From DALYJJ01 sp033763935 (lineage in GTDB: Bacteria > Acidobacteriota > Terriglobia > Bryobacterales > Bryobacteraceae): 64,000 nt of DNA. Position 1 is the first letter of the stretch. The number at the start of each line of letters is the position of its first letter. The notes under the pieces were generated by a model that was given only the letters and a program-made list of their open reading frames with translations, made no database searches and was not told where the DNA came from. Location of the stretch: positions 62,001 through 126,000 of the forward strand of contig JANRJO010000068.1 of NCBI GenBank assembly GCA_033763935.1. The letters are read 5' to 3'. The position numbers and the translations under genes were made by a program. Positions 34,396 through 43,781 of the stretch are shown in pieces.

Positions 34396-36672
34396 ATGCA
34401 AGAGTCACAGGCTTTATCCACAAACGTATTGCTTCATATCTCCCGGCAGTTGCCGGTTCCGCTGAAGAGTCTGGTAGCGACCATCGCGCTGCTGGACGAG
34501 GGCGGCACGGTGCCGTTCATCGCGCGCTACCGCAAGGAAGTGACGGGGTCGCTCGACGAGGTGCAGATCGGCGCGATTCAGGAGAAGCTAGCCTACTTCC
34601 GAGAGCTGGAAGACCGGCGTGGGACCATTCTGCGGTCGATCGAAGAACAGGGCAAGCTGACGCCGGAGCTGAAGGCGAAGATCGAGGCTTCACTCGAGAA
34701 GAACGAGCTGGAAGACCTGTACCTGCCCTACAAGCCGAAGCGGCGCACCAAGGCTTCGATCGCGCGCGAGAAGGGCCTGGAGCCGCTAGCGCAGTACTTG
34801 TATGCGCAGGAGGGCGCGGAGGCGCTGGAAGCGGTGGCCGCGAAGTTCGTGAACGAGCAGGTGGCGTCGGCGGAGGCGGCGCTCGAGGGCGCGCGGCACA
34901 TCATCGCGGAGTGGATCAGCGAGGATGCCGGGTTCCGCAAGGCGGTGCGGCAGGCGATGTTGGAGGAAGGCGTGGTGGTGAGCCGGGCGATCGAGGGCGC
35001 CGAGGACCCGGAGGGCAAATACAAGATGTACGCCGACTACCGCGAGCCGGCGGCGAAGATCCCATCGCACCGCATGCTGGCGATCCGGCGCGGGGCGAAG
35101 GAGGGCGTGCTGTCGTTTGAGATCGAGCTCGATCCCCTGCGGCCGCTGTCGCATTTAAAGAGCAGTGTGCTGAAGCGGCAGGGCGAGTGGACGCCTCATC
35201 TTGTGGAGGCGATCGAGGACGCGTATGAGCGGCTGCTGAATCCGTCGATTCAGACGGAGGTGCGGTTGGAGCTGAAGGAGCGGTCCGACGAGGAGGCGAT
35301 ACGGGTCTTCCGCAAGAACCTGGAGGACGTGCTGCTGGCGGCGCCGGCGGGGCAACTGGCGGTGCTGGCCGTGGACCCGGGGCTGCGGACGGGGTGCAAG
35401 ATCGCGGTGGTGGACGACACGGGGCGGTTTCTTGAGCACTCGGTGATTTATCCGCTGGAGCCGAAGAACGATGTGGTGGGGGCGGTGAAGACGCTGGCGG
35501 GGTTGATTGAGAAACATCACGTGCGCGCGGTGGCGATCGGGAACGGGACGGGGTCGCGCGAGGCGGCGGCGTTCGTGAACGATTTTCTGCGGCAGTCGGG
35601 GCGCAAGGATGTCTTCGCGGTGACGGTGAACGAGTCGGGCGCGTCGGTGTACTCAGCGTCGGAGATCGCGCGGCAGGAGTTTCCGGACTTGGATTTGACG
35701 GTGCGGGGGGCGATTTCGATCGCGCGGAGGCTGCAGGATCCGCTGGCGGAGCTGGTGAAGATCGATCCGAAGTCGATTGGCGTGGGGCAGTATCAGCATG
35801 ACGTGGATCAGAAGAAACTGAAGCAGGGGCTGGAGACCACGGTGGAGTCGGCGGTGAACCGCGTGGGTGTGGACCTGAATACGGCGTCGTTCGCGCTGCT
35901 GCGCTATGTGGCGGGGATCAACGAGCGGACGGCGGTGAAGATTGTGGAGTACCGCAATCAGAACGGGCGGTTCCGGTCGCGGATGCAGTTGACGGCGGTG
36001 CCCGGGTTCGGGCCGAAGACGTTCGAGCAGGCGGCGGGGTTTTTGCGGATCCGCGGCGGGGAGAATCCGCTGGATATGACGGCGGTGCATCCGGAGTCGT
36101 ATGGGGTGGTAGAGAAGATCGCGGGCTCGCTGGGGGTGACGGCGGGGGATCTGGTGCGCGATCCGTCGCTGATCGAGAAGGTGAAGCTCGAAGGGTTCCA
36201 GACGGAGAGGGTGGGGCTGTACACGCTGACCGATATTCGCGAGGAGCTGCGCAAGCCGGGGCGGGACCCGCGCGAGAAGTTCGCGGCGCCGCATTGGCGC
36301 GACGATATTCGTGAGATTTCGGACCTGCAGCCGGGGATGGTGCTGGAGGGCGTGGTGACGAACGTGACCAACTTCGGGGCGTTCGTGGACGTGGGGGTGC
36401 ATCAGGACGGGCTGGTGCACGTGAGCCAGATTTCGCACCGGTTCATTAAGGAGCCGGGGGACCTGGTGAAGCCGGGGCAGATTGTGAAGGTGCAGGTGCT
36501 GTCGGCCGATGCGAAGGCGAAGCGGATTGCGCTCTCCATGAAGTCGTTGGAGGCGCCGCCGGCCGGGGCAGGGAAGGGGCCGCGGGAGCAACCGCCGGCG
36601 CGGCCGGAGCCGAGGAAGCCGGACTTGGGAGCGCAGTTGGCTAAGCTGAACGACCGATTTCGCACGCGATAA
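34396..36672 (+). CDS. tex: Tex family RNA-binding transcription accessory protein
   Basis: 758 residues. Domains in order: the N-terminal Tex helical region (VPFIARYRKEVTGSLDEVQI, LEDLYLPYKPKRRTKASIAR); a YqgF/RNase-H-like fold near 325-440 (VLAVDPGLRTGCKIAVVD, VAIGNGTGSREAAAF); helix-hairpin-helix region near 490-560 (VAGINERTAVKIVEYR, AVPGFGPKTFEQAAGFL); and an S1 RNA-binding domain near 645-720 (GMVLEGVVTNVTNFGAFVDV, GLVHVSQIS). The tail is basic and proline-rich. Tex binds nucleic acid and influences transcription and stress tolerance in other bacteria. Length is normal. Confidence 0.96.
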   Translation: MQESQALSTNVLLHISRQLPVPLKSLVATIALLDEGGTVPFIARYRKEVTGSLDEVQIGAIQEKLAYFRELEDRRGTILRSIEEQGKLTPELKAKIEASLEKNELEDLYLPYKPKRRTKASIAREKGLEPLAQYLYAQEGAEALEAVAAKFVNEQVASAEAALEGARHIIAEWISEDAGFRKAVRQAMLEEGVVVSRAIEGAEDPEGKYKMYADYREPAAKIPSHRMLAIRRGAKEGVLSFEIELDPLRPLSHLKSSVLKRQGEWTPHLVEAIEDAYERLLNPSIQTEVRLELKERSDEEAIRVFRKNLEDVLLAAPAGQLAVLAVDPGLRTGCKIAVVDDTGRFLEHSVIYPLEPKNDVVGAVKTLAGLIEKHHVRAVAIGNGTGSREAAAFVNDFLRQSGRKDVFAVTVNESGASVYSASEIARQEFPDLDLTVRGAISIARRLQDPLAELVKIDPKSIGVGQYQHDVDQKKLKQGLETTVESAVNRVGVDLNTASFALLRYVAGINERTAVKIVEYRNQNGRFRSRMQLTAVPGFGPKTFEQAAGFLRIRGGENPLDMTAVHPESYGVVEKIAGSLGVTAGDLVRDPSLIEKVKLEGFQTERVGLYTLTDIREELRKPGRDPREKFAAPHWRDDIREISDLQPGMVLEGVVTNVTNFGAFVDVGVHQDGLVHVSQISHRFIKEPGDLVKPGQIVKVQVLSADAKAKRIALSMKSLEAPPAGAGKGPREQPPARPEPRKPDLGAQLAKLNDRFRTR

Positions 36673-36681
36673 GCGCCTGTA

Positions 36682-36699
36682 GTGTAAGGGCGCTTACAC
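36682..36699. repeat. Inverted repeat between tex and the HD-GYP gene
   Basis: GTGTAAG (36682-36688) and CTTACAC (36693-36699) form a perfect seven-base inverted repeat around GGCG, ten bases after the tex stop. No U-tract follows, so it may be an operator or a weak Rho-independent stop. Confidence 0.4.
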
Positions 36700-36765
36700 G
36701 GAGGAACGGTAGTACGGCTGTCCTAACGTCGAGGTTTGGTTCCGCCGATAGGGGAAGAGACGGCG

Positions 36766-39171
36766 ATGTCACTTCTCGCGCGCTTGCACATCCTCTTTGT
36801 CGTCTGCCTGGGCCTGCTGATCCTGTTGTCCGGGTTTGTCTTTTGGAGCAGCGAGCAGCCGCTGCGGTTCCTTGCCTACCTGATTGTGGCGTGCCTGGCG
36901 AGCGGCCTGCGCGTGTCCGTGTCTACGGTGACCGGTACCCTATCGCTGAACTTCCTGTTCATTCTGATCGGGCTGTTGGACCTGTCGGCGACGGAGACGC
37001 TGTTTCTGGGCACCTCGTCGACGCTGCTCCAGTTTCTGGTGAGCCGTGAGCCTGGGGCGACCGGGGCGAGAACGCTCTTCCACGTGTGCAATGTGGCGGT
37101 CGCGATCAAGGGCGCGTCGCTGGTCTATGCCTCGCAGACGCTGATGCACCTGGACGTGTTCATCCCCGGCCGGATGGTGCTGGCGACGGCAGCCCTGTTC
37201 GCCATGAGTTCGTTCCAACTGGCCGCCCTGGCGGCGTGGACGGAGGGGCGCAGTCTGCGGGAGACCTGGTGGGAGCGGCACTTGTGGTCCTTTGTCTACT
37301 ACCTCGCGGGGGCGGCGTTTGCGGGCTTCTTCAGCTTGCTGAGCCGCGCGGCCGGGTGGCAGGTGGCGCTGCTGTTGCTGCCGGTGGTGTACCTGTTGTA
37401 CCGGTCTTACTTTTTGCATGTTTCGCGGGTGGAGGTGGAAAAGAGCCACGCGGAGGAGATGGCCTCGCTGCATCTGAGGACGATCGAGGCGCTGGCGCTG
37501 GCGATCGAAGCGAAGGACCACACGACGCACGACCATCTGGAGCGGGTGCAGGTGTATGCGATGGAGGTCGGCAAGGAGATGGGCCTCACCGGGGGGGACC
37601 TGGATGCACTGCAGGCCGCGGCGCTGCTGCACGACATCGGGAAACTGGCCGTGCCGGAGCACATCATCTCGAAACCCGGGCGACTGACGCAGCAGGAGTT
37701 CGAGAAGATGAAAATCCATCCCGTGGTGGGGGCGGAGATCCTGGAGCGAGTGCGGTTTCCCTATCCGGTGGTGCCCATCGTGCGGTGTCACCACGAGAAG
37801 TGGGACGGTTCCGGTTATCCGAGTGGGCTGAAGGGCGAAGCCATTCCGATCGGGGCGCGTATTCTGTCCGCCGTGGATTGTCTGGACGCGCTTGCCACGG
37901 ACCGGCAATACCGCTTGGCGCTGCCGCTGCAGAAGGCCATGGAAGTGGTGAAGTCGGAGGCGGGCAAGGCCTTCGATCCGGCGGTAGTGGCGATTCTGGA
38001 GCGGCGCTACGTGGAGTTGGAGGCGATGGCCCGGGCGCGGTCGGCCGACTCGCCGGGTCCGCTGAAAGTGGACTTGCGAATCGAAAAAGGCGCGGCGCCG
38101 GCCGCCGGTTTTGAGGAGACATCGCATCCGACCGATACGCGCCAGCTGGTTCATTTCCTCAACTCGGTGGCGTCCGCCCGGCAGGATGTGCAGGCGCTGT
38201 TCGAACTCACGCAGGAGTTAGGCAGTTCATTGAGCATCGACGAGACGTTGTCTGTGCTGGGATTGCGGTTGAAGCGCATCGTGCCCTACGACGCGATGGC
38301 GGTCTACCTCAATCACGACAAGGTTCTGAAACCGGAGTATGTGACGGGGGAGAACTCGCGGCTGTTCTCGTCGCTGGAGATCCCGGTCGGCCAGGGGCTG
38401 GCGGGGTGGGTAGCGGAGAATCTGAAGCCCATCGTGAACGGCAATCCGTCGGTGGAGCCCGGCTATCTGAATGACCCGAACAAATTCAGCACGCTGAGAA
38501 GCGCCATCGCGGTGCCGCTGGAAGGGATGGCGGGTGTGGTGGGTGTTCTGTCGCTGTACGCGATGGAAAAAGACGCCTTCTCCAAGGACCATCTACGCGT
38601 GCTGCAGGCGATTGCCAGCAAGGCTGCCCTTGCCATTGAGAACGCCTTGCGCTACAGGCAGGCGGAGACCTCAGCCACCACCGACTACCTGACCGGTCTT
38701 CCGAACGCGCGATCGCTGTTCCTGCATCTGGAAGGCGAAATCGATCGCGCCAGGCGCATCGGGGAGAGCCTGGCGGTGATCGTGTGCGACCTCGACGGCT
38801 TCAAGAAAGTGAACGACCGCTACGGGCACCTGGAAGGCAACCAGCTTTTGAAGACGGTGGCGCAAGGGATTCGAGGGGCGTGCCGGGAGCGCGATTACGT
38901 GGCGCGCATGGGCGGGGACGAGTTCGTGCTGGTGCTGCCGGGCGCGAATGGGGAGTCGGCGGCGAGGACCGTCGACCGGTTGCGAGATGTCGCTCGGGAG
39001 GCGGGGCTGGCGGTGTGCGGCAAGACCCTGGTTGGGCTGAGCGGTGGCATCGCGTTATACCCCGAAGACGGAGAAGACGCCGAGGTCCTTTTGGCTACCG
39101 CGGACCGGCGTATGTATGGTACGAAGCCGTCCCGGTCGGGCAAGCACCCGGCGATGGCTGCTGCTCTTTGA
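36766..39171 (+). CDS. Membrane HD-GYP / GAF / GGDEF cyclic-di-GMP protein
   Basis: 801 residues. A MASE-like N-terminal membrane region with six or seven helices spans about 1-215. The HD-GYP phosphodiesterase (about 240-410) has LLHDIGKLAVPEHI (His289, Asp290), HHEKWDGSGYPSGL and the Gly-Tyr-Pro of the family. A GAF domain spans about 470-635. A C-terminal diguanylate cyclase (about 645-795) has an intact GGDEF at 716-720 and an inhibitory RxxD (707-710) five residues before it. Both making and breaking of cyclic-di-GMP are therefore possible, with product feedback. GGGGAAGAGA precedes ATG 36766. Stand-alone regulation by membrane and GAF sensing is inferred. Confidence 0.94.
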   Translation: MSLLARLHILFVVCLGLLILLSGFVFWSSEQPLRFLAYLIVACLASGLRVSVSTVTGTLSLNFLFILIGLLDLSATETLFLGTSSTLLQFLVSREPGATGARTLFHVCNVAVAIKGASLVYASQTLMHLDVFIPGRMVLATAALFAMSSFQLAALAAWTEGRSLRETWWERHLWSFVYYLAGAAFAGFFSLLSRAAGWQVALLLLPVVYLLYRSYFLHVSRVEVEKSHAEEMASLHLRTIEALALAIEAKDHTTHDHLERVQVYAMEVGKEMGLTGGDLDALQAAALLHDIGKLAVPEHIISKPGRLTQQEFEKMKIHPVVGAEILERVRFPYPVVPIVRCHHEKWDGSGYPSGLKGEAIPIGARILSAVDCLDALATDRQYRLALPLQKAMEVVKSEAGKAFDPAVVAILERRYVELEAMARARSADSPGPLKVDLRIEKGAAPAAGFEETSHPTDTRQLVHFLNSVASARQDVQALFELTQELGSSLSIDETLSVLGLRLKRIVPYDAMAVYLNHDKVLKPEYVTGENSRLFSSLEIPVGQGLAGWVAENLKPIVNGNPSVEPGYLNDPNKFSTLRSAIAVPLEGMAGVVGVLSLYAMEKDAFSKDHLRVLQAIASKAALAIENALRYRQAETSATTDYLTGLPNARSLFLHLEGEIDRARRIGESLAVIVCDLDGFKKVNDRYGHLEGNQLLKTVAQGIRGACRERDYVARMGGDEFVLVLPGANGESAARTVDRLRDVAREAGLAVCGKTLVGLSGGIALYPEDGEDAEVLLATADRRMYGTKPSRSGKHPAMAAAL

Positions 39172-39374
39172 AACGTACACCCGAATCGCGAGTCTAACTG
39201 CGCCAAGCTCCTAATTCCCTTAAAAACCTACAGTTGCATTAACACTCGGCTACGGTAAACAGAAGTAGACCCGGCTGCGAAATGTGTAACTGCTTCAGCT
39301 GAAACATTTTCACCTGCTGGTGGTGGACGTGCTTACGGGAATACCGACCCTCCCAGAGAGGAGGGAAGGAACCC

Positions 39375-42300
39375 ATGAGGCACAGAAGTCTATCCTTTAC
39401 GTTTGCATTCCTCGCTCTGTTGCTGCTGGCGGTCCCCGCGTTTTCGCAGGGCACCGGCGGCGGCCTGGCGGGTACGATTTATGACCCCTCCGGAAGTATC
39501 CTGCCGGGGGCCAAGGTGACGATCACGAACGTTGCGACGAATGTGACGAACACGGTCGCCAGCGATTCCCAAGGGCGATACGAGTTCATCAACATCCCGG
39601 CGGGGATATACCGCGTGACGGTCGAGGTCGCCCGGTTTACGCCGGCAACAGTTGAGAACGTCGATATCCAGCTGAACCGAATTGGAACGGTGAATGTCAC
39701 GCTGCAGCCGGGCACAGTGCAGGAAAGCATTGTGGTGACGGGCGCCGCGCCGCAGGTGGATACCACCACGCCGCACATCGCCTCGAACTACAGCACACGG
39801 CTGACGGTAGAACTGCCGCAAGCCAGCTTCGCCTCGCAGGGCGGCGTGCTGTTCGGAGCGTACAACCTGGCGCTGTTGAGTGCGGGCGTCTCCTCGAGCG
39901 GTGGAGTCGGCCAGGGTCGTGGGCCCTCCGTTGGAGGCCAGCGGCCGACCAATAACAACTTCACCATCGAAGGGGTGGACAACAACGACAAGTCCATCAC
40001 CGGGCCGCTGGTCTATGTTCCGAACGAGGCCACGCAGGAGTTCACGCTGCTGCAAAACCAATACTCGCCGGAGTGGGGACATTCCTCGGGCGGGCAGTTC
40101 AATACCAGCATTCGCGCCGGAACGAACGACTTTCATGGCGCTCTCTACAACTACTTGCAGAACCGGAATCTGAATGCGGTGGACGAGTCGTTCAAGCGGC
40201 AGGGGATCTTCGACAACCCGCGCTACGACCAGAACCGTCTGGGCGCCGCGCTCGGCGGGCCGATCAAACGGAACCGCATGTTCTTCTTCGCGAACTTCGA
40301 GTACATTCCGCTGGGTCTGGCCAGCACGCCTTCGTCGGCTACCTATGCGCCGACGGCGGAAGGATTCGCGGCGCTCGGCAACATTGCGGGAGTGAGCCGG
40401 ACCAACCTCGATGTGCTGAGGCAGTACCTGGCGGCAGCGCCCACGCAGTCGGAGGGCCGTACGACGAGTGTCGGCGGCGTGGCGATCCCCATCGGAATCC
40501 TGCCCATCGAAGCGCCGAACTATCAGAACCAGTACGTCGGCGTGGGTTCGTGGGACTATAACGTCACCGACCGTGACCAGATCCGCGCGCGGTTTGTGTA
40601 CAACGACACCAAGGGCATCAACAGCGCGGCGAACCTGAACAGCTTCTTCACGGACTTCACGCAACTGGCGCTGCTCGGCACGGTCAACTACAACCGCACC
40701 TTCACACCGAGCCTGTTCAACGAACTCCGCGTGAACTACAACCGCTTCAACCAGCAGATTCCCGCGGGGAGCTTCGCCTTCCCGGGGCTCGACCAGTTTC
40801 CCAACATCGAGATCCAGCAGGACCTGAACCTGCAGCTCGGGCCGCAGCCGGAAGCGCCCCAGTTCTCCATCTACAACACGTACCAGGTAGTGGACAACGT
40901 CTCCTGGAACCGCGGTGGTCACAACTTCCGTTTCGGGTTTGACGGGCGGCGGATCATCGCGCCGCAATCGTTCGTGCAGCGGTCGCGCGGCGACTACGGC
41001 TACAGTTCGCTGGAGAACTTCCTGTTCGACATCACCCCGGACCTTCTCGCGCAGCGCAGCGTAGGCGCGGCGCCCTACTCGGGCGACCAGTGGAATCTCT
41101 ACTGGTACGCGAACGACAACTGGCGCATCCGGCCGAACCTGACCTTGAACCTCGGTCTGCGCTACGAGTACATCACCATCCCGCAGGGCATCAAGCTGCA
41201 GCAGCTGAACCAGGCGGCGAGCGTGCCGGGTCTGCTCGAGTTCCGCGAACCCAAGGCGCAGAACAAGAACTTCGCGCCGCGTGTCGGCATCGTCTATTCG
41301 CCGGGCACCAGCGGACGCACGTCGATCCGCGCCGGCTTCGGCCTCGCCTACGACCAGATCTACGACAACCTGAACATCCTTTCGCTGCCGCCGCAGTTCA
41401 ATACGACGATCGACGTCACGGGTGCGGGGACCGGAGGCTTCCTGGCCGGGGGCGGCATTCCAGGCAACGCGCTGCCGGATCAGTTGACGCCGGAGGACGC
41501 GCGCGCCTTTACTGCTTCCTGGGTGCCGGACCAGCTTCGCCCGTACTCCATCCAGTGGAACTTCGGCATCCAGCAGTCCCTCGGACGCGACTGGGCCGTG
41601 GAAGCCCGCTACCTCGGTACGCGCGGCGTTCACCTGCCGACGCAGAACATCATTAACCGCCAGGCGCGGGCAACACCCGGACGATCCCTGCCGACGTTCC
41701 TCCAGCAGCCCTCGCAGGCTGAGCTCGATGCGCTTCCGTTGACGCTGGCGGACCTCCAGGCGCTGCCGGCGTTCCGGCCGGAGTTTACGGCCGCCGGATT
41801 CCAGAGCCCCATCACGTCCTTCCTGCCGAACGGCAACTCCATTTACCACGGGCTCGCCCTGGAGGCGAACCGCCGCTTCGCACAGGGGCTGCAGGCGAAG
41901 ATCGCTTATACCTGGAGCCGGAACATCGACGATTCGACGGCCTCGCTCTTCTCGACGCTGTTGACGCCGCGCCGCCCGCAGGACTTCTACAACATGGAAG
42001 TCGAGCGAGCGACATCGGCGCTCGATCGCCGTCACCGCCTGACCATTACGCCGCTGTGGGAGACGCCGTTCTTCCGCGGCGCGGACAACTGGCTGCTCCG
42101 CAACCTCATCGGCAACTGGACGCTCGCGGGCACCTACACCTACGAATCGCCCCAATTCGCCACCGTGCAGAGCGGACTGGACAGCAACTTGAACGGTGAC
42201 TCCGCGCCGGACCGCGCAGTGGTGAACCCTGCCGGCCAGGCCGGGACCGGGTCCGGCGTCACGGCCCTGACCAACAGCGGCGGCCAGGTGGTCGGCTACC

Positions 42301-42641
42301 TGGCGAACAACCCGAACGCGCGCTACATCACGGCGGGAGCCGGCGTCTTCCCGAACGCGGGACGCAACACGCTGGAGATGAACCCCATCAACAACGTCGA
42401 TCTGTCGGTGCAGAAGAACTTCAACATCACCGAGCGGTGGCGGATCAACTTCCGCGCCGACGCCTACAATGCGTTCAACCATGCGCAGTACACGCCGGGC
42501 CAGATCAATAACATCGCGCTCACGTCGCGCACGGCGACGCGCAACTTCCTGATCCCGAGCCATCCGGACTTCAACCGTCCGGACCTCTACTTCGAAAGCA
42601 ACTCGCGCGTGCTCCAGCTGGCGCTCCGCGTGATCTTCTAG
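39375..42641 (+). CDS. Oar-like TonB-dependent receptor (receptor 3)
   Basis: 1088 residues, outer membrane. Signal peptide with cleavage near PAFS-QG (about 24); carboxypeptidase-regulatory domain (about 28-115: GTIYDPSGSILPGAKVTITN, RYEFINIPAGIYRVTV); plug (about 120-240: NNFTIEGVDNNDKSITGPL); barrel ending in LALRVIF. AAGGA lies four bases before the ATG. The 203-bp gap upstream holds only a vague promoter and no other gene. There is no SusD partner. Like receptors 1 and 2 it ends in a GGGGCGTG-containing hairpin. Confidence 0.92.
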   Translation: MRHRSLSFTFAFLALLLLAVPAFSQGTGGGLAGTIYDPSGSILPGAKVTITNVATNVTNTVASDSQGRYEFINIPAGIYRVTVEVARFTPATVENVDIQLNRIGTVNVTLQPGTVQESIVVTGAAPQVDTTTPHIASNYSTRLTVELPQASFASQGGVLFGAYNLALLSAGVSSSGGVGQGRGPSVGGQRPTNNNFTIEGVDNNDKSITGPLVYVPNEATQEFTLLQNQYSPEWGHSSGGQFNTSIRAGTNDFHGALYNYLQNRNLNAVDESFKRQGIFDNPRYDQNRLGAALGGPIKRNRMFFFANFEYIPLGLASTPSSATYAPTAEGFAALGNIAGVSRTNLDVLRQYLAAAPTQSEGRTTSVGGVAIPIGILPIEAPNYQNQYVGVGSWDYNVTDRDQIRARFVYNDTKGINSAANLNSFFTDFTQLALLGTVNYNRTFTPSLFNELRVNYNRFNQQIPAGSFAFPGLDQFPNIEIQQDLNLQLGPQPEAPQFSIYNTYQVVDNVSWNRGGHNFRFGFDGRRIIAPQSFVQRSRGDYGYSSLENFLFDITPDLLAQRSVGAAPYSGDQWNLYWYANDNWRIRPNLTLNLGLRYEYITIPQGIKLQQLNQAASVPGLLEFREPKAQNKNFAPRVGIVYSPGTSGRTSIRAGFGLAYDQIYDNLNILSLPPQFNTTIDVTGAGTGGFLAGGGIPGNALPDQLTPEDARAFTASWVPDQLRPYSIQWNFGIQQSLGRDWAVEARYLGTRGVHLPTQNIINRQARATPGRSLPTFLQQPSQAELDALPLTLADLQALPAFRPEFTAAGFQSPITSFLPNGNSIYHGLALEANRRFAQGLQAKIAYTWSRNIDDSTASLFSTLLTPRRPQDFYNMEVERATSALDRRHRLTITPLWETPFFRGADNWLLRNLIGNWTLAGTYTYESPQFATVQSGLDSNLNGDSAPDRAVVNPAGQAGTGSGVTALTNSGGQVVGYLANNPNARYITAGAGVFPNAGRNTLEMNPINNVDLSVQKNFNITERWRINFRADAYNAFNHAQYTPGQINNIALTSRTATRNFLIPSHPDFNRPDLYFESNSRVLQLALRVIF

Positions 42642-42656
42642 AAGGACGTTTACCGG

Positions 42657-42712
42657 GGGGCGTGACGAATCTCAGCCTTCTGAGATCACCGTCACGCCCC
42701 TCACTGCTTTTT
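42657..42712 (+). terminator. Long nested terminator hairpin after receptor 3
   Basis: GGGGCGTGACG (42657-42667) pairs with CGTCACGCCCC (42690-42700), and inside it ATCTCAG (42669-42675) pairs with CTGAGAT (42680-42686). A TTTTT run follows at 42708-42712. The 3' half lies in the end of the convergent DUF1330-like gene, so coding sequence and terminator are shared. Confidence 0.75.
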
Positions 42713-42971
42713 CAAACAGCCTGGCCCGAATCTCCAGATACGCCGGATCCTGGAAAAACCGCTCTCGGCTCTCCCGGTCCGGGAAGTGCATCGTGAACAC
42801 CCGGTTGATGACGTGCGACGCCTCGCTTTTCAGCACGTTGGCAATCTCGAAATCGAAGCGGAAGCGGCCGCCGGCCGCCTCCAGCAACGGGGTCATCTCC
42901 GCGCGGTATCGCGCATAGGTTTCGTCGTCGATCACGGACAAGCCTACTGTCACCTGAAAACCCGTCTGCAT
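42672..42971 (-). CDS. DUF1330-like small protein
   Basis: 99 residues, cytoplasmic. It resembles the DUF1330/dimeric alpha-beta-barrel fold: FQVTVGLSVIDDETYARYR, then AAGGRFRFDFEIANVL and a C-terminal PDRESRERFFQDPAYLEIR. The last eight codons form the 3' part of the terminator stem of receptor 3. GGGAGGCGGG stands before the ATG. It follows the SDR gene by 12 bases on the same strand and is probably in its operon. Activity unknown. Confidence 0.7.
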   Translation of the reverse strand: MQTGFQVTVGLSVIDDETYARYRAEMTPLLEAAGGRFRFDFEIANVLKSEASHVINRVFTMHFPDRESRERFFQDPAYLEIRARLFEKAVRGVTVISEG

Positions 42972-42983
42972 TCCCGCCTCCCA

Positions 42984-43712
42984 TCACCACTTGCCGGCGT
43001 GTGCGCCGCCATCCACGTGTAGCACTTCTCCCGTGATAAACGGGGAACGAGTCAGGAACAGCGCGGCGTCCACAATCTCCTCGACAGCGCCCAACCGGGG
43101 AATCGGATGCAAACCCTTCAGGTAGTCGTGATGCTCCGGTTTGTGCATGGGTGTGTCGATGATCCCGGGAGCAATGGCGTTCACGCGAATGCCTTTCGAG
43201 GCATATTCAATCGCCAACTCACGCGTTACCGAGTTCAAGCCGCCCTTGGTCAGGTTCGTCAAGGCGGAATTGACTCCGGCGACAGGCTGTTGGGCAAGCG
43301 TCGTGGAGATGGTGATGATCTGGCCGCCGCCGTTTCCGAGCATGTGCCGAACGGCTGCCTGCGTGACGAAGAAGAAGCCGGTGAGGTTAGTGGCGATGAC
43401 GCGGGCGTAGTCCTCTTCGGTGTACTCGTGGAAGGGCTTGGGCACGAAGATGCCGGCGTTGTTCAGCAGCACGTCGACCCGGCCGAACCGTTCCTCGGCG
43501 CAGCGGACAAGGTTGCGCCCGGTCTCGGGGTCGCTCACGTCGCCGTCTTCCAGGGCAAGGTTCTCGGAAGGCGACAGGGTGCCGGCTGACGAGAGGCGTC
43601 GGGAGTTCGCTACGACGCGATAGCCCGCGTCCAGAAAGCCCTTGGTGAGCGCCAGGCCAATGCCGCTCGAAGCGCCGGTGACGATCGCTGTTTGGTTGTG
43701 CTGTGTAGCCAT
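42984..43712 (-). CDS. SDR family oxidoreductase lacking the usual catalytic Tyr
   Basis: 242 residues. The Rossmann cofactor motif TGASSGIG (12-19), NNAG (84-87) and catalytic Ser136 region are present. At the active site the family's YxxxK has become Thr152-Asn-Leu-Thr-Lys156, so the Tyr is replaced by Thr while Lys is kept. The rest of the C-terminus (GIRVNAIAPGIIDTPMH, ITGEVLHVDGGAHAGKW) is normal. The start ATG 43712 precedes the Rossmann motif as usual; the open frame extends further upstream without homology. Divergent from an HxlR regulator, which likely controls it. The substrate is unknown and turnover may need another acid. Confidence 0.88.
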   Translation of the reverse strand: MATQHNQTAIVTGASSGIGLALTKGFLDAGYRVVANSRRLSSAGTLSPSENLALEDGDVSDPETGRNLVRCAEERFGRVDVLLNNAGIFVPKPFHEYTEEDYARVIATNLTGFFFVTQAAVRHMLGNGGGQIITISTTLAQQPVAGVNSALTNLTKGGLNSVTRELAIEYASKGIRVNAIAPGIIDTPMHKPEHHDYLKGLHPIPRLGAVEEIVDAALFLTRSPFITGEVLHVDGGAHAGKW

Positions 43713-43767
43713 GCCCGGATGGATGGGCGGACCGCCCCTCGCGATGCGGCCCGGCGGAAGAATCGGG

Positions 43768-43781
43768 TTACCATCTGGTAA
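43768..43781. promoter_or_regulatory. Candidate HxlR operator
   Basis: TTACC (43768-43772) and GGTAA (43777-43781) form a perfect inverted repeat with a four-base spacer, located between the divergent SDR and HxlR genes and 11 bases before the HxlR ATG. HxlR dimers bind such short palindromes. Confidence 0.45.

Noticed and set aside
37086..38114. A 342-codon alternative frame inside the HD-GYP gene
   Set aside because: Gly/Ala/Arg-rich shadow; the overlapping HD-GYP frame has all catalytic motifs.
39320..39340. A TGG-N9-TGC match to a sigma-54 promoter upstream of receptor 3
   Set aside because: Only the minimal GG/GC core fits and no enhancer-binding protein gene is nearby; a chance match in GC-rich DNA is likely.
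39390..42563. A long minus-strand open frame (1057 codons) opposite receptor 3
   Set aside because: It is a GC-driven shadow of the receptor gene: low-complexity Arg/Val/Glu text, no recognisable domain, no ribosome site.
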